A DNA stretch of 64,000 nucleotides from positions 641,001-705,000 of the forward strand of contig JACCIC010000227.1 of assembly GCA_018907035.1 (NCBI GenBank). The letters run 5' to 3'. This document shows positions 21,961 to 33,910 of this stretch, in pieces (positions within the stretch are counted from its first letter, which is position 1; every line of letters begins with the position of its first letter). Both the position numbers and the translations under genes were made by a program. The notes under the pieces were generated by a model. That model did not search any database. It was not told the DNA's origin and was given only the letters and a program-made list of their open reading frames with translations. Source of the stretch: Sycobia sp. Sy_11. Its lineage: Eukaryota > Arthropoda > Insecta > Hymenoptera > Epichrysomallidae.

Positions 21961-23180
21961 AACTGAAGCGTGACGTCTCGAACGGCGAAGAAAGGAAGCA
22001 CAAGCGATTGAAAAAAAAGTAAATTAACGCTTTTCAAAAGTGGCTTTGATTTTGGCATTGAGGAACTTACAAAATATCGTTTAAGATTTTTCAGTATTAA
22101 TGAACTCGTATAATTAATCCGAAATTGCATTACTTTTCAAATATCGCATTTAATTCATCGTGTAAGCGTTGAGATGATCCATTCTGATTCGAATGAACAT
22201 GAATTTTTTGTTCAAAGTAAGATGATTTTAGTAAATATATTGAATGTTCACGATTTTTTCTTTCTTGTACGTTCTAGTAATTTATCAGTACGAAATGTAA
22301 ACTAAATGTTTCAAATTGAAAAACTGTTTGTAAAATTCAAATAGTAAAATAATAGAAAGTTTAATGAAATGGCTTGTATATTTAATGAATAGCCTCTTTC
22401 ATATTTCGTCGTATATAATTGAATTCCAGGAAGAACACTAAAGCGAAGCGATTTGGTAAGATCTTTATGATAAAAAAGATACATGATTTTTTCTCAATTT
22501 CAAAGTAATTTTACGGTAGATTCAAAGAGCAGGATTAGAAGCGTCCGAGAACAAAATTCATATTCTAAAAGTTAGCGCGGGCATGAGTGTATTTCAGAAC
22601 AAATTTGAATTAGCCAGTTATCAAATTTGGAAATGTCCAATTGGCTGGCAAAACTACTGTCTTCGCCATTTATTATCGTCTGTTCTTCTCCTTCAACAAG
22701 AGCATGAAGAAGTGGAGACATCTAAGATGAATCCATTTTGCAAACAATTGCAAATTTCTTTGGATTCACTTACAATTATTCCAACATTTTCTCGCTATTC
22801 CACAGGTACGAAGAACTTTTCTATGGGAACGTAATAACCTTATTGTTTTCATTGAATATTCACGATACTCCGATGTACACAAATTGTTGCAAATCGAAAG
22901 TAGTGGACAAAGGCATTGGTTATAGCTTGAGGTATTTAACGTAAGCAGATAAAGATAGTTTCTTAAATACTTTGACTCTGAATAAGAGAGACGCCAACAT
23001 TGGCGTCAAAATTGTAGAATTAACAATATTTTCAATATATCGCCTATTTTCATTGAATTTTTATCGAATTTTTAGTTTATGTACATAGCATTATAATAAA
23101 ATGGATAAAAAAAACGAGATTACGAAGACAAAGTCCGCTAAAAGTCTGATCGACGACAAAAAAAGCACTGTTCGGGATAG
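21961..23180. other. Non-coding DNA, no gene recognised
   Basis: AT-rich. An 83-codon plus frame at 22,583-22,834 has ordinary composition but no family I can name. Without neighbours or splice context I do not call it a gene. Confidence 0.35.
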
Positions 23181-23435
23181 CCATTACTCTGAAAATGGAA
23201 GAACGCTCGACTTATACTCCCGCTCCAGCGCGCTTCTATTCCACCGGCACGCACCGACACATTTGCATATACGCGCCCGCGCGCCACCGGAGCTCGTTTC
23301 CATATAACCGGATTGCCTGGTCACTGCGCCATTCCCGTAAATCGTGCGGGGGAGGGGGGAAGAACTGTACGAGCGGGAGGTTGGAGACTCCACGACGCGT
23401 CGCGCAGCCAAGCGCTAACGGAGCATCCGTATCTA
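23181..23435. other. CpG-rich island
   Basis: GC- and CpG-rich block ending in a (GT)n(GC)n tract. Frames on both strands are low-complexity. No protein recognised. Confidence 0.5.
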
Positions 23436-23436
23436 A

Positions 23437-23469
<33 letters not shown>

Positions 23470-23476
23470 CGCGCGT
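23436..23476. repeat. (GT)n(GC)n alternating purine-pyrimidine tract
   Basis: About 26 bp of GT repeats run directly into about 14 bp of GC repeats. Such tracts are the most Z-DNA-prone sequences known. Confidence 0.9.
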
Positions 23477-25068
23477 CTGTTTGTGTCGCTGTGCGATATA
23501 GGATACGCGAGTCAGGCCCAGCTACATCACACGAATTATTTGAATTTCGACGGTCAAATGATTGCGGTATATCTATTCATTAGGCAGATTTTAAACCAGA
23601 TTTCCATCTGTAATTTCCTGGAAAAGTGACGGGATCACCCTATACCTCTCCTTTCCTCTATCACTCAGCCCCCCCCCCCAGTCCTCATACCTTCTCCGCT
23701 TTATCCGTATCTTTCAGGCTGACGCGAACTCTACGCGTATACGGGGTAATGCGCAATGCACCCCTTTTTCCGTGCAACTATTTGCATATTATTCCAGTAA
23801 GGCTGGCGACAAAGCGTGTAACGTACTTATTCATTCGGACGTGTCTATCTATAGATTCTTTTCTGATTTAGAGTACTTGAAAATGCGGGCGCTCGGTCTT
23901 TGGCGCATAGCTCGATACGAAGGAAAGTATAGCAGTCACCCGCATTAGGAGGAAAACCGAACCCTTGCAGAGCTGCGGGTCTGCGCCAATACATATTTAA
24001 AAAAAATATCCTTAAGATCCTTGGATAACATACAATAAAGTAGAATATAATGGCTTTGAATTACTGAACTTTAAACCATAGTGAAACAATAATAAAACTT
24101 AGTACATATATAATGTAGTTATAGTTTATCTTTAAATATATGAAGTTACTCATGCCTCGCTTATTGGTGAAAAAAGTCCTATATCATTGTTAGAAATTTG
24201 ATATCTTGCAGATGAAATTTAAGTCCAGTTATTTACAAAGTTTGATTATGATTGCACATATCAAAGAGAGAGAGAGTAATTATATCTATAATTGCATAAG
24301 ATTGGAATACTTAATTGAGCTTATCAAATTTCTATAAAAGCATCTGTTAAAATTAAAATTGCAATTAGGTAATATATAGTTTTCTATTAGTTCGATTTCA
24401 ATAACTAATAGCTTTATAATTGTAATGGTATACGATATTATTAATCAAGAAGCGTGGAACTTCCTTAACGTGAATGACAAAACACTTTATTGAACGTGTA
24501 TAAAAATGTTAAAAGAGTATAAAAGAGTAATAAAGAGTAATAAAATCAGCCTTGATTTTCATTGAGCTTTAATTTTTAAAAAGTTGGTAACATTAATTTT
24601 TTATTTATATGAAAATTAAGAATTTAATTAAGAATCTCTAATTTGAAAACAGAGTTATTATGATAAAAAAGAATTCTGAATTATTAAAATGTTATTAATG
24701 AAATTTTCTGAGTTTGATCTCATTATTTTGTAATTACAATAATGCCATGACGTTATTTTAATACATTAATAGAAACAGTAAACACGTTCTCCTTCTTCGT
24801 GATGTTATATTCTTTAATATTGTTATAAATTCTGAATAGAAGAATTTTGATTTACTAATAATAGATATAAAAAAATAAGAAAATATTTATATTCAATGAA
24901 ACGTATTAAATCCTTATTCATTAACCTTGAAATCTAGAGAATGCGCGATGCCAGTAGAAACAGATATGAGAGGAAGTGAAGTTAAGCCTGCAAACGTAAT
25001 GGAGAAGTTCAACATTGCTTTAATTGCGTGCAGCTGTGTCCGTAATGATATGGAATAATGTTGATTCA
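23477..25068. other. Non-coding DNA upstream of the Penelope insertion
   Basis: Mixed composition with a C10 run near 23,671, then very AT-rich from 24,000. No genes or termini recognised. Confidence 0.4.
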
Positions 25069-25084
25069 ATTCCTTAATTAATAA
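25069..25084. repeat. Target site duplication of Penelope element (left)
   Basis: attccttaattaataa is repeated exactly at 27,280-27,295. The two copies bracket the Penelope-like element. Confidence 0.85.
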
Positions 25085-25130
25085 ATTAATAAATATTTTT
25101 TATTGGTCTTACAGTCCAATCAATTTCAAC

Positions 25131-25305
25131 CAAAAATAAAATAAAATAAAAATAAAAATAAAAATAAAATAAAAATAAAAACTAAAAAATAAAAAATAAA
25201 AATAACAATAAAAAATAAAAAATAAGAAATACAAATAATAAATAATAAAAATAAAAAATAAAAATTAAAAATAAAAATTAAATTAAAAATTAAATTAAAA
25301 TGATA
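25131..25305. repeat. A-rich simple repeat, (AAAAT)n/(AAATAA)n
   Basis: About 170 bp of A-rich degenerate repeats on the plus strand. It lies inside the element and forms the T-rich 3' tail region of its minus-strand RNA. The related relic at 45,020-45,060 has the same kind of tract. Confidence 0.85.
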
Positions 25306-25437
25306 ATGACAGTCAGACTGTCCTTGTTTATATTCACCCCCGTAGACTAATCTGAAAATAAAATATTAGCTGAAAAAATTCTTTGTTAGTAAAGTGCAGT
25401 CTGACTGTCCCTAACACCCTTACCTAATTGAAGACTT

Positions 25438-25477
25438 GTCCAACGTTTCGAGCTCGCTACGGCTCCTCATCAGGGAC
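25438..25477 (-). ncRNA. Hammerhead ribozyme motif of Penelope element
   Basis: In RNA sense: GUCC, CUGAUGA, a 17-nt stem II arm (GGAGC, loop, GCUC, with one unpaired G), GAAAC, GUU, GGAC. GUCC and GGAC pair as stem I, which extends outward by three more pairs after one A-A mismatch. CUGAUGA and GAAA are the invariant catalytic core, and cleavage is expected after GUU. Helix III would be only AC/GU with no loop, so activity would be expected mainly from dimers or tandem copies. Hammerheads are known in Penelope-like elements. The core is intact here. Confidence 0.8.
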
Positions 25478-25578
25478 TAATCTAAACCTTATATTCTAAT
25501 CTATATATACTCATCCCCACCACCAAATTTAGTAAATTAAATATAAATTCCCCCTCTACACAAATTGTCCAAAACCAA

Positions 25579-27279
25579 TCAATTTAATAAGGAATGATAA
25601 ACACTGTCCAATCTACCAGACTCTAACATTAAATTCACATTATTTCGATTCTTGGAAATGTGAATACTTTCAAGACTCTCCCGTTTATACTTATTATTAA
25701 TACCATATTCCAAAATATCCACATTCACAAAATCAAAAGAATGTAAAAACTTTAAACAATGCTCTTTTAAACCAGAAGTAATATGTGAGCTACGTAAACT
25801 ATATTTATGCTCATAAATTCTCTTTTTTAAATATCTACCTGTTTGTCCAATATAGTATTTATCACAATCCATGCAATTAATCTTGTAAACAACTCCTGAT
25901 TTTAAGCATAAATCATCCTTATCTTTGCAATTATTAAACAATCTACTTAAATTATTGCGATTTTTAAAGAAAATTTGAATGTTATATTTCCGAAAATTTC
26001 TTTTTATTCTTTCAGATAATCCTCGAACATATGGTAAGACAATAATTTTGCCTCCGTTAAAATCAATTCCTGCACTATGTCTATTTTCGGTATTATAAAT
26101 TTCAAACAATCTCTCAGCAATCAATCTATTAATAAATTGAATTGGATAGCCATTATTAATAAAAGTCTCTCTTACTATCTGTAAATTATTTTGTCTAAAA
26201 TCTTTATGTGACAATTTAATTGCTCTGTCAATGACACCCCTCAATGCCCCAATTTTGTTTCCGAATTGGTGGTGTGAATTAAAATCTAAAAACCTACCTG
26301 ACCAAGTAGGCTTTCTGTACCAATTAAGTTTTACCTTATTATTACTACATCTAATCACATTAACGTCCAAAAAACTTAACTGACTATTTACTTCAACCTC
26401 CCTTGTAAATTTAATTCTGTCATGTACAGAATTGAAAACATCCACCATTTCATCCACAAAAACTTCTGGAACAATTGTAAAGATATCATCAACATATCTC
26501 TTAAATATCATTGGTTCAAAAAGCAATTTTGACAAGGCTATACTTTCCAACTTTTCCATAACTAAATTAGCTATAACCGGTGACAAAGGCGACCCCATTG
26601 GACATCCGTATTTTTGTTCATAAAATTTATTATCAAATGAAAAAATTGTGTTATTAAAAACCAAATTAATTGCTTTAATAAATTCATTCATTGTCAATTT
26701 TGTATGCAAATTAATTTCATTCCACTTTTCCTGTATAATATCATTTAACAACTCTAAAGGTACATTTGTAAACAAAGATACTACATCCAATGAAATCATC
26801 TTGTAGTTTTTCGGAATAACAATATCTTTCATTTCATTGTAAAAACACCAACTATCCTTAATGTAAGAACTAGTTCTTCCAACTATCTTAACCAATATAT
26901 TAGACAAAAATCTAGCAATATTATAAGTTGGGAAACCTATGGAAGATATTATTATTCTAAATGTCAGATTTTCTTTATGAATCTTGGGAAGCCCATAACA
27001 TTTTGCCACAGTTCCATTTTCACATTTTAAATACTTATATGTAGTATCATTTATATATTCATTTCTTTTCCAATTATTTAATAACTCTTTCAAATTATTT
27101 TGTAGCTTAATGATATGTGGATTACCAATCTTCAAATAAGTACTATCATCATTTAATATATTATTTATACAATTTATGTAATCAATTTTATTGGAAGCTA
27201 CAGTTACATTACCTTTGTCGGCCTTTTGGAAGATTATATTAGGGTTATTTTTCAAAAAATTCTTCGCGGTAATCAAATC
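25579..27279 (-). pseudogene. Penelope-like Pol: RT plus GIY-YIG endonuclease (N-terminus missing)
   Basis: A frame of about 566 codons, uninterrupted to its TAA. RT motifs are KADKGNVTV near residue 18, YGLPKIHK near 93, SLDVVSLFTNVP near 163, GCPMGSPLSPVIANL near 223 and the catalytic RYVDDIF near 260. The endonuclease domain near 460-490 has VVYKINCMDCDKYYIGQTGR, i.e. the GIY-YIG core preceded by a CxxC pair. An R-x-x-E-type segment follows (KKRIYEHK). Together they nick DNA and copy RNA at the nick. There is no ATG at the start; the nominal first codon is TTG at the truncation point. I class it as broken only for that reason. Confidence 0.9.
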
Positions 27280-27295
27280 ATTCCTTAATTAATAA
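27280..27295. repeat. Target site duplication of Penelope element (right)
   Basis: Exact copy of 25,069-25,084. Confidence 0.85.
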
Positions 27296-27884
27296 CCAAT
27301 TTAGGTAACACTAAATTTCGAATTATACTAAGTAATCTTCAATTTAATATTCAATATATATATTTATATTTATATTTAATATGTGCATACGTATGCGTGC
27401 GTGTATCTGTGTTTCTCAATCTAATTGCTTTAACGCAGTCGATATCTTACCATACAACTCTATTAAAATTTTTCTTTGTAAATTGTTTCGATGTGCTTTT
27501 CGGTACATGTAATGCAATCGCCATTCCAATAATATTCAAAGATGGCTCACATCTTATATTTGTAGACGCACCGCACTATTCTTCACTTAGATAATTTAGA
27601 TAATAATTTTCTAGAAATTCGAGTACAGTTTGTAAATTTGTAAAAATAGAGTGTATTTTGAACGAATTTACTCATAAAACTGTTTGTTTATTGCAATAAA
27701 AGAAAGGGCCGGATAAGGATTCTACCCTTATATATCATTATATTCTTTAATGGTTATTTTATCTACTCAATTCATAGAAGTTGTTATTAGATCCTAGTTT
27801 GATTTTATACGGCACGGCGCGAATTATCTATATAGATATAGAAATTAGTATTGCTACCGCATATATTTTTTAAATTTCATTTGC
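27296..27884. other. AT-rich non-coding DNA
   Basis: No recognisable gene. Confidence 0.4.
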
Positions 27885-28200
27885 TTATAAATATATTTTG
27901 TCCATTACATCACTTATTGAACAATGCCACAAAGTATGATAGGTATTAAAGTAGCCTAATAATATGGTACGAGTATTCTTATTAATATTTATTAGCATGT
28001 TCGTTTCCATTTCAGATACAGCTCGTCCCGGAGGTCTATACCATACGTCGGGATTTAATTGCAGTGAAATATTTTTAATTTTTAGTTTTATTTTTTCCAA
28101 GATTCCATCTCCTTGACCAATTTGTCCAATATCAAACGTTTGTGAATTCGGAGCTAGTCAAGCTTCACTGCATACAAAAACATCAATACTATCTAATATT
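27885..28200 (-). pseudogene. Non-LTR retrotransposon endonuclease relic
   Basis: The minus-strand translation shows VFVCSEA near 28,165, then WYRPPG near 28,035 and INKNTRTILLGYFNTYHTLWHC near 27,980-27,920. This is the order of endonuclease motifs in jockey/I-type elements (SETWL, YRPP, GDFNAHH). The family aspartate of GDFN is replaced by Tyr, and a stop interrupts the first motif. It is a short dead fragment without ends. Confidence 0.65.
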
Positions 28201-29240
28201 TTTAGTAAATCTTTTCTTTAACATATGATTCTACCATTTCATAGCAAAATATTTATATTATTTATAATTCCCATTTTAACGTTTCGCTTTTTTTTATTTT
28301 TTTTTTTTTATATTTCGCAAGAAGAGAAACTATGTTTTGTCATAATGAAATTTTCAAGAATTCTCTCTTGCGTAGAATTCTTTAAAGTGTGGCTATGTGC
28401 CCAATTTGTTTACATAAAAATTTGACGTTGAATCTGAAGAGAGATATGTACAGTATATCGAATTGTCATGGGACAAAAGTAATGTTTCAGGCAAGAATTG
28501 TTCTTTTTCTATGATGTCAAGCAGTCATCTGAAAAGCAGAATATTTTCCCGCCCTGGTTTAGTTAGTCTAGCAGAAATATGATTAATTGTCGATAAAATG
28601 AACACAAAAAAATTTAAATTTTGAATACTATTCGTATATAAGATTCGTATCATATATTAAATAATTAACAAAATACCTATTATCTAATGAAAATGTTAAA
28701 ATGCTTGTCATTCATTCTTATATTAGTAAAATAAATTTTAAAATATATGATCATTTGTGCTATGTTTATGTATATTATATGAATTGTATGAATGATTACT
28801 AAAAAATCAAGTTTAAAAAAAAGTCGTGCGTGGAAATTAATCGAAAAATTTTGGAATGTTAGTTAGATTCTGAAAGAGTCAATTTTGCATACAAAGTTTA
28901 GCAATAAAAATCGACGAAATGTTAGTGAACTGAAAATGTACTGACAGCATTTTCCATGTACAAAATGCTCTAATTTGTTAATAACAATAATGTAAAAAAA
29001 TTATATAAATTCTGCAGCTTAAACTGTCTAATAAAAACATTCATTAGTTCGTTTACAAATGTAAAATGGATTTTTTATCAATATTTGATTATCTGTATAA
29101 AATCTCTCATTTCGCGTAAAATACTAAGCATGACTATACATTCGAAACAAATGAAAAACAAAGTGACCGATAAATTTTTGGCTTCAGACAAAAAATCTTG
29201 TCAAATTTTAAAGCAAGAATTTTTCTAATGCTTTTTAGGA
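28201..29240. other. AT-rich non-coding DNA
   Basis: Nothing recognised. A T-rich run is present at 28,290-28,310. Confidence 0.4.
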
Positions 29241-29610
29241 ATCATGTTATATGAGCATCCCAATAATGACCGAGGTGGGGAAGCGGTGGCTTACCGGCGT
29301 AAGGAGAATATATTTTTCAAATATACGTACGCTGGGAAGGCGATAACTTGGAATTATAGAGCAAGGTGACTTTTCGGTATCCGAAAATTTGTGGTGTGTT
29401 CTCGCTTTGGTAATTCTCATAAAGTTGCGCTTTCCAGCTCGCACCTTTCTAAGGGGGAGGGGGTGCACGGCTTGCGCGCACAAGCTCGCTATCTATACTG
29501 AAGCGCACGGGACCGCTCAGAGAGCAGTGCGAGAAAGAGAGGAAAGTAGATAAAGAGACTAGCGCCCAAGGAGATAATCCGCTAGGGCGCCCGGAGACAG
29601 CAATTACATT
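29241..29610. other. GC-richer block with CpG
   Basis: Composition rises sharply relative to both sides. A G-rich/C-rich cluster is centred near 29,455. No protein recognised. Possibly regulatory. Confidence 0.4.
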
Positions 29611-29897
29611 TTTGTCCTCTTATATCATCTAGGGAGTTGTGAATTTTTCCTTACATATGTGCCTTTAATTCTTGCTCACCAACGCATTTAAGTGGATGAA
29701 TTTGTAAAAAATTGTAAATTACCGAACAATATGGATTTCATACGGTATTGAACGTAAAATTATTCCTTATACATTTCCTATAGCTTTTCCAGAACTAGTG
29801 ATGTATAATTAAATTAAGAATCACAGTAACAGTTTAGATCATTTGATTACGCTGGAAACAGAAATATTTATCATATTACAGTAAACCGAACGAATAG

Positions 29898-29952
<55 letters not shown>

Positions 29953-30519
29953 TTTATAATTAAAACGAAACGAAGTTTATTGCACAATATTAATCAATAA
30001 AAGCGTATATATAAATGCATTGTATTAAATACTAATCGACTAAAAATTCATTTCCATTATAGAAGCAGTATAATAATTTAATATAATGAAATACAGGCCA
30101 TATATATCATTTGAAATATACATAGGTATGCAATTACAGGTCCTCAAATTGAGAGAATGATTGAAAGCTTACTATATGCAAAGAAAATTTCGTACGTACG
30201 GGGGGAGGGGGTTATAAGAAACTTGTTCAAATGACGTGCGAGAAAGGAAGAATGATAAGGAGTTTATTTCGAGCTTCGTGTAGTCTATATGATTATATAT
30301 ACATATATACGTATATATATATATATATTATATATATTATATATACATATATTGATTGGAGAAATACATACATGCACGGATATCTGTTTGATGTGCTCAT
30401 AGTAACGTGCTCGCGTACCTTCATCCTTTCCGACCCCTCTCTCCATCAGTGTAGGCGCGGGGGCATCGGTGAAATTATAGCTTGACGACCAGAGAATCTT
30501 GGTCTACCGTCATATATAC

Positions 30520-30587
<68 letters not shown>

Positions 30588-32311
30588 ACCATCATGGCAT
30601 TAGATGCGTAGAACGCGACGAAGGGATTCGCTTCGTTAACATTCCCTTTTGATCGATTGGATAATTGCCTGGGCTCCGTATGGCTAAACGGCTTTGCGAA
30701 CTAAGGTAGATGCAATATATATGTATATATACATATGACCTCCCATACCATTAACGTGAGAAACATGGGCGCGGCGAGCGTGCCGCCATTCATCATTACG
30801 ATATGGCTTCGAGTTTAACCGTAGATTGCACGACCTAATTTTCATTCTGATTCTCAGATTGCCCGGCGCATCAGATCTAATGTTACGGCGCTGTATTGAG
30901 GTGCGCGTATGACTACTGGTATTTCCATATTTCTGCATTGATTCGCAATTAGTGAACAATTCTAATACAGTTATTTTGAAGATCTTTACAAGATTTTGTA
31001 TTGATAATTTCGCAGAGATTATTTTCAGAATAAAAGATTCAAAGAACAATTGAGTAACATTGATTCAGAGATTATATATGTGAATATGTAAAAAAATTCC
31101 GACTTAAAAAATAATTTAGCAGATTCAAATAAATATCTGAGTCGTGTCTGTCAATGGACCGATTTAATTAAGATAAAAAATTATATTCTTAATTTCAATA
31201 CTTCTTAATTTTTTTTTACTTCATAACATAAGCAAATAAGTAAAACTTTTTTTGAAGCAAAAATAGTCACTAAATATTTACTTAAATTTAATTATATTTG
31301 TTATCATTACATAAAATAAAAAAATGTCTAATTTTTGACTAAATTTAAGTTCATCGATTAATATTAATTATTTTTTTTATCGCGTAGAAATAAATTACGT
31401 ACAGAAACTGTATATTCGGAGCGTAACGGGATTTTAATTAACCCCTCCCCCCGCCCCGCTTTTCTTCCAACTCCTTCATAACCTAAGTTCAATCGTTCCT
31501 TCGTTTCGTCTCTGGATGTCTTGTTTGAGTTACAGTTCCAAGGAAATTGCCACTAAGAACTTCCGCTAACGCTTATTTAATTAATCACATTCTCGTTACT
31601 CAACTGGGTATAATTCAGAGCTTTCTCATCCAAAATTTGTTTTGTTCTACCGCGGAAGCATTCATTTTACAATATTCTAATTCCGAGTATCAATTTTGCT
31701 TTTCAATCGTTAACGCTCGTACATCTTTCACTTTGCTTTATATAACTATTGTTAAAATAGAAAAAGTTTTTAAAATAAAAATTTATGAGCCAACATTACT
31801 TTTTAAGAAAAACTTTGATATATCGACTACAATCGAGAGATCGTAAGATTGTTTTCCAAGAAAAATCTTTTTTTTTTAAACTAATTGTAGCCTTTTTGAA
31901 ATTTTAGATAAAAATTTTAAAGTTACATATGTAATCATTACTATCATTCTTATGGTTTTTGCAATGAAAATTGAATTTTCACCCAATACATTACGATGTT
32001 CATAGTCAGCATCCTATTAAACATAAATATAATTGGAGATTATCTCATCGTTTTTTGTGGATATGATTCTAAGAAATTTTTTTTTTGAAAAATTCATGTT
32101 AAAAAAGCATCTACCGATCAATATAGAGATTATAAAATAATTCATATAGTCAATGGAACCGTACTAAAGTTTTTTAAATACACGCATACAAGGCAAAGAT
32201 TCCTTTATAATATAGACAAGATATAGAAGAAATAAAAGATTAAGATAGAAAAGAAATGATATCGGAGATGAATGAAGAAGATTAAATGAATAGAGTTTAT
32301 GGATTTAGATG
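29611..32311. other. AT-rich DNA with three (AT)n tracts
   Basis: (AT)n tracts lie at about 29,900-29,950, 30,296-30,350 (imperfect) and 30,531-30,584, the last preceded by (CATA)n. A CpG-bearing patch is present at 30,730-30,910. No gene recognised. Confidence 0.5.
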
Positions 32312-32413
32312 TTAAGATCCATGGGTTAAAGCACTAGGGACTAAGATCTATGGATTAAAGGTCTATGCATTAAAGATCTGTAGGTTAAAGTCTAAAGTGT
32401 TAAGGATCCTGGG
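32312..32413. repeat. Degenerate ~15-bp minisatellite
   Basis: About seven imperfect units on the theme TTAAAGATCTATGGG can be read, each starting TTAA or TAAG. The units vary by several bases, so the array is old. Confidence 0.65.
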
Positions 32414-32656
32414 ATCACGACCCGAAGTGATAGAAGATGTAGATGAAGTCTCTAATAACTATAAAAAAACAGAACTTCAATTGACAATAATTTTGAAACG
32501 AAATCCTTGTGCGTATAGATTTAGTAGAAATTTTTTGTTGGAAATATTCTTCTTTTTTCAAAACCGCTATGAGCAGTAAGCATTTTCGACGAAAATAGTT
32601 AAATAGATAATATATATAATTGAATTAGAGTTAATGTACTAAACGAATATACCATA

Positions 32657-32686
32657 TACGAGGATGGTTTGATAAGTCCGTGACTT
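32657..32686 (+). repeat. Mariner terminal inverted repeat, left
   Basis: Pairs with 33,911-33,940 with four mismatches. The outer motif cgagg is shared with the truncated mariner end at 19,586, which suggests related families. Confidence 0.9.
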
Positions 32687-32824
32687 TTAAATGAAAAGAC
32701 AATTTATTTGAACAATTTTTTTTTATTTTTCAATATAGTCCCCTCCCAATTCGATACATTTATTCCAGCGGTATTCAATCTTTTTTAAGCCTTCCAAAAA
32801 GTAACTTTTGTCGAAATCCTCAAA

Positions 32825-33792
32825 TTAATTATTTGTGGCAGTCATAATCTCTTCATTCGATGAAAATCTTTTACCACCAAACAAGGTTTTCATGTTTGAA
32901 AATAGAAAATAATCGGACGTTGCTAAATCTGGAAAATAAGGTAAGCGAGGAAATAATTTGTAACGTAATTCTGCTAACGTAATTCTCGTGTGAGCTGGTG
33001 CGTTGTCGTGGTGGAAGAGCACTTTTTTCTTTACTAGATGGGACCGCTTTGCTTTCAGTATGGCTTCAAATCTATCCAATAATGAAGCATAATACTGTCC
33101 TGTAATTGTTTTTTCCTTCTGTAGGTAATCGATTAGTATTATACCCCGTGAGGCCCAAAAAACTGTGTCCATGAACTTACCGGCTGATGGAACAGTTTTT
33201 GCTTTTTCGGAGTAGGTTTTCCATGTTCAGTCCACATTTTTGACTGCCGTTTCGTCTCTGGCGTATAGTGATGAATCCATGTTTCATCAACAGTAACATA
33301 AAGGCGCAAAAATTCGATTGGATTACGTTGAAACATGTCTAAACATTGTTTAGATGCAACAATGTGTGACCGTTTATTGTCGACTGTCAGCAAACGCGTC
33401 ATCAATCTTGCAGATAGTTTTCTCAGATTCAAAATTCCATGCAAAATATGAAATACGCGTTCGGTCGAAATTCCGACAGTGTTACTAATCTTTCGTAGCT
33501 TTAATCGACGATCTTCGAGTATCATATCATGGATTTTATTGGCGATATCTTGATTAGTCACTTCTTTTGGGCGGCCACAGCGCTCAACATCACTTGTATT
33601 CATTCTACCACAATGAAAATCAGTAAACCACTTATGAACCATTCCATGTGATGGAGCAGAGTCCTTATAATATTTTTTAAGCTTTTCTTCAGTTTCCTTA
33701 ATTGTTTTTCCACGCAGAAAGTAATGTTTAATAACCACTCGAAATTCGTTTTTTCCCATGCTTTTGTAAAGACAATGAAACACTAAATTCAA
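32825..33792 (-). pseudogene. Mariner transposase, frameshifted
   Basis: Two overlapping frames cover a mariner transposase. The first (33,792 to 33,139) has the N-terminal DNA-binding half with GRMNTSDVERCGRPKEV and RLKLRKISNTVGIS, then VTVDETWIHHYTPE, which supplies the first catalytic Asp. Near 33,185 the frame shifts by one base; the second frame (33,172 to 32,825) carries FWASRGIILIDYL, HHDNAPAHT (second Asp) and YFPDLATSDYFLF (third Asp). Between the second and third Asp I count 30 residues, where mariner enzymes have 34. The missing four fall in the ITLAELRYKL region. The copy is inactive because of the frameshift. Confidence 0.9.
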
Positions 33793-33910
33793 AAGATTAT
33801 CATAAATTTTCTAACCAATGTATTGACTTAAAACTTTGTATACCTACTTGTATGAGTTGATAGTCTCTTAGAGTAGTAAAATATTTACGAGAACAGCGTC
33901 ACCTTTCGAG

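Larger units (their letters stand above)
25085..27279 (-). mobile_element. Penelope-like retroelement, 5'-truncated, 2.2 kb
   Basis: Bounded by a 16-bp direct repeat, attccttaattaataa. On the minus strand it contains most of one long Pol frame (RT plus GIY-YIG endonuclease), a hammerhead ribozyme motif 100 nt after the stop, and a T-rich simple repeat near its 3' end. The right boundary cuts into the frame: there is no ATG and the first stop upstream lies in the flanking DNA. The copy is therefore 5'-truncated, as happens when target-primed synthesis stops early. An inverted relic of the same 3' region lies at 44,826-45,290. Confidence 0.9.

Noticed and set aside
22583..22834. 83-codon plus frame that might be a receptor fragment
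   Set aside because: I considered an insect chemoreceptor relic, but no diagnostic motif is present.
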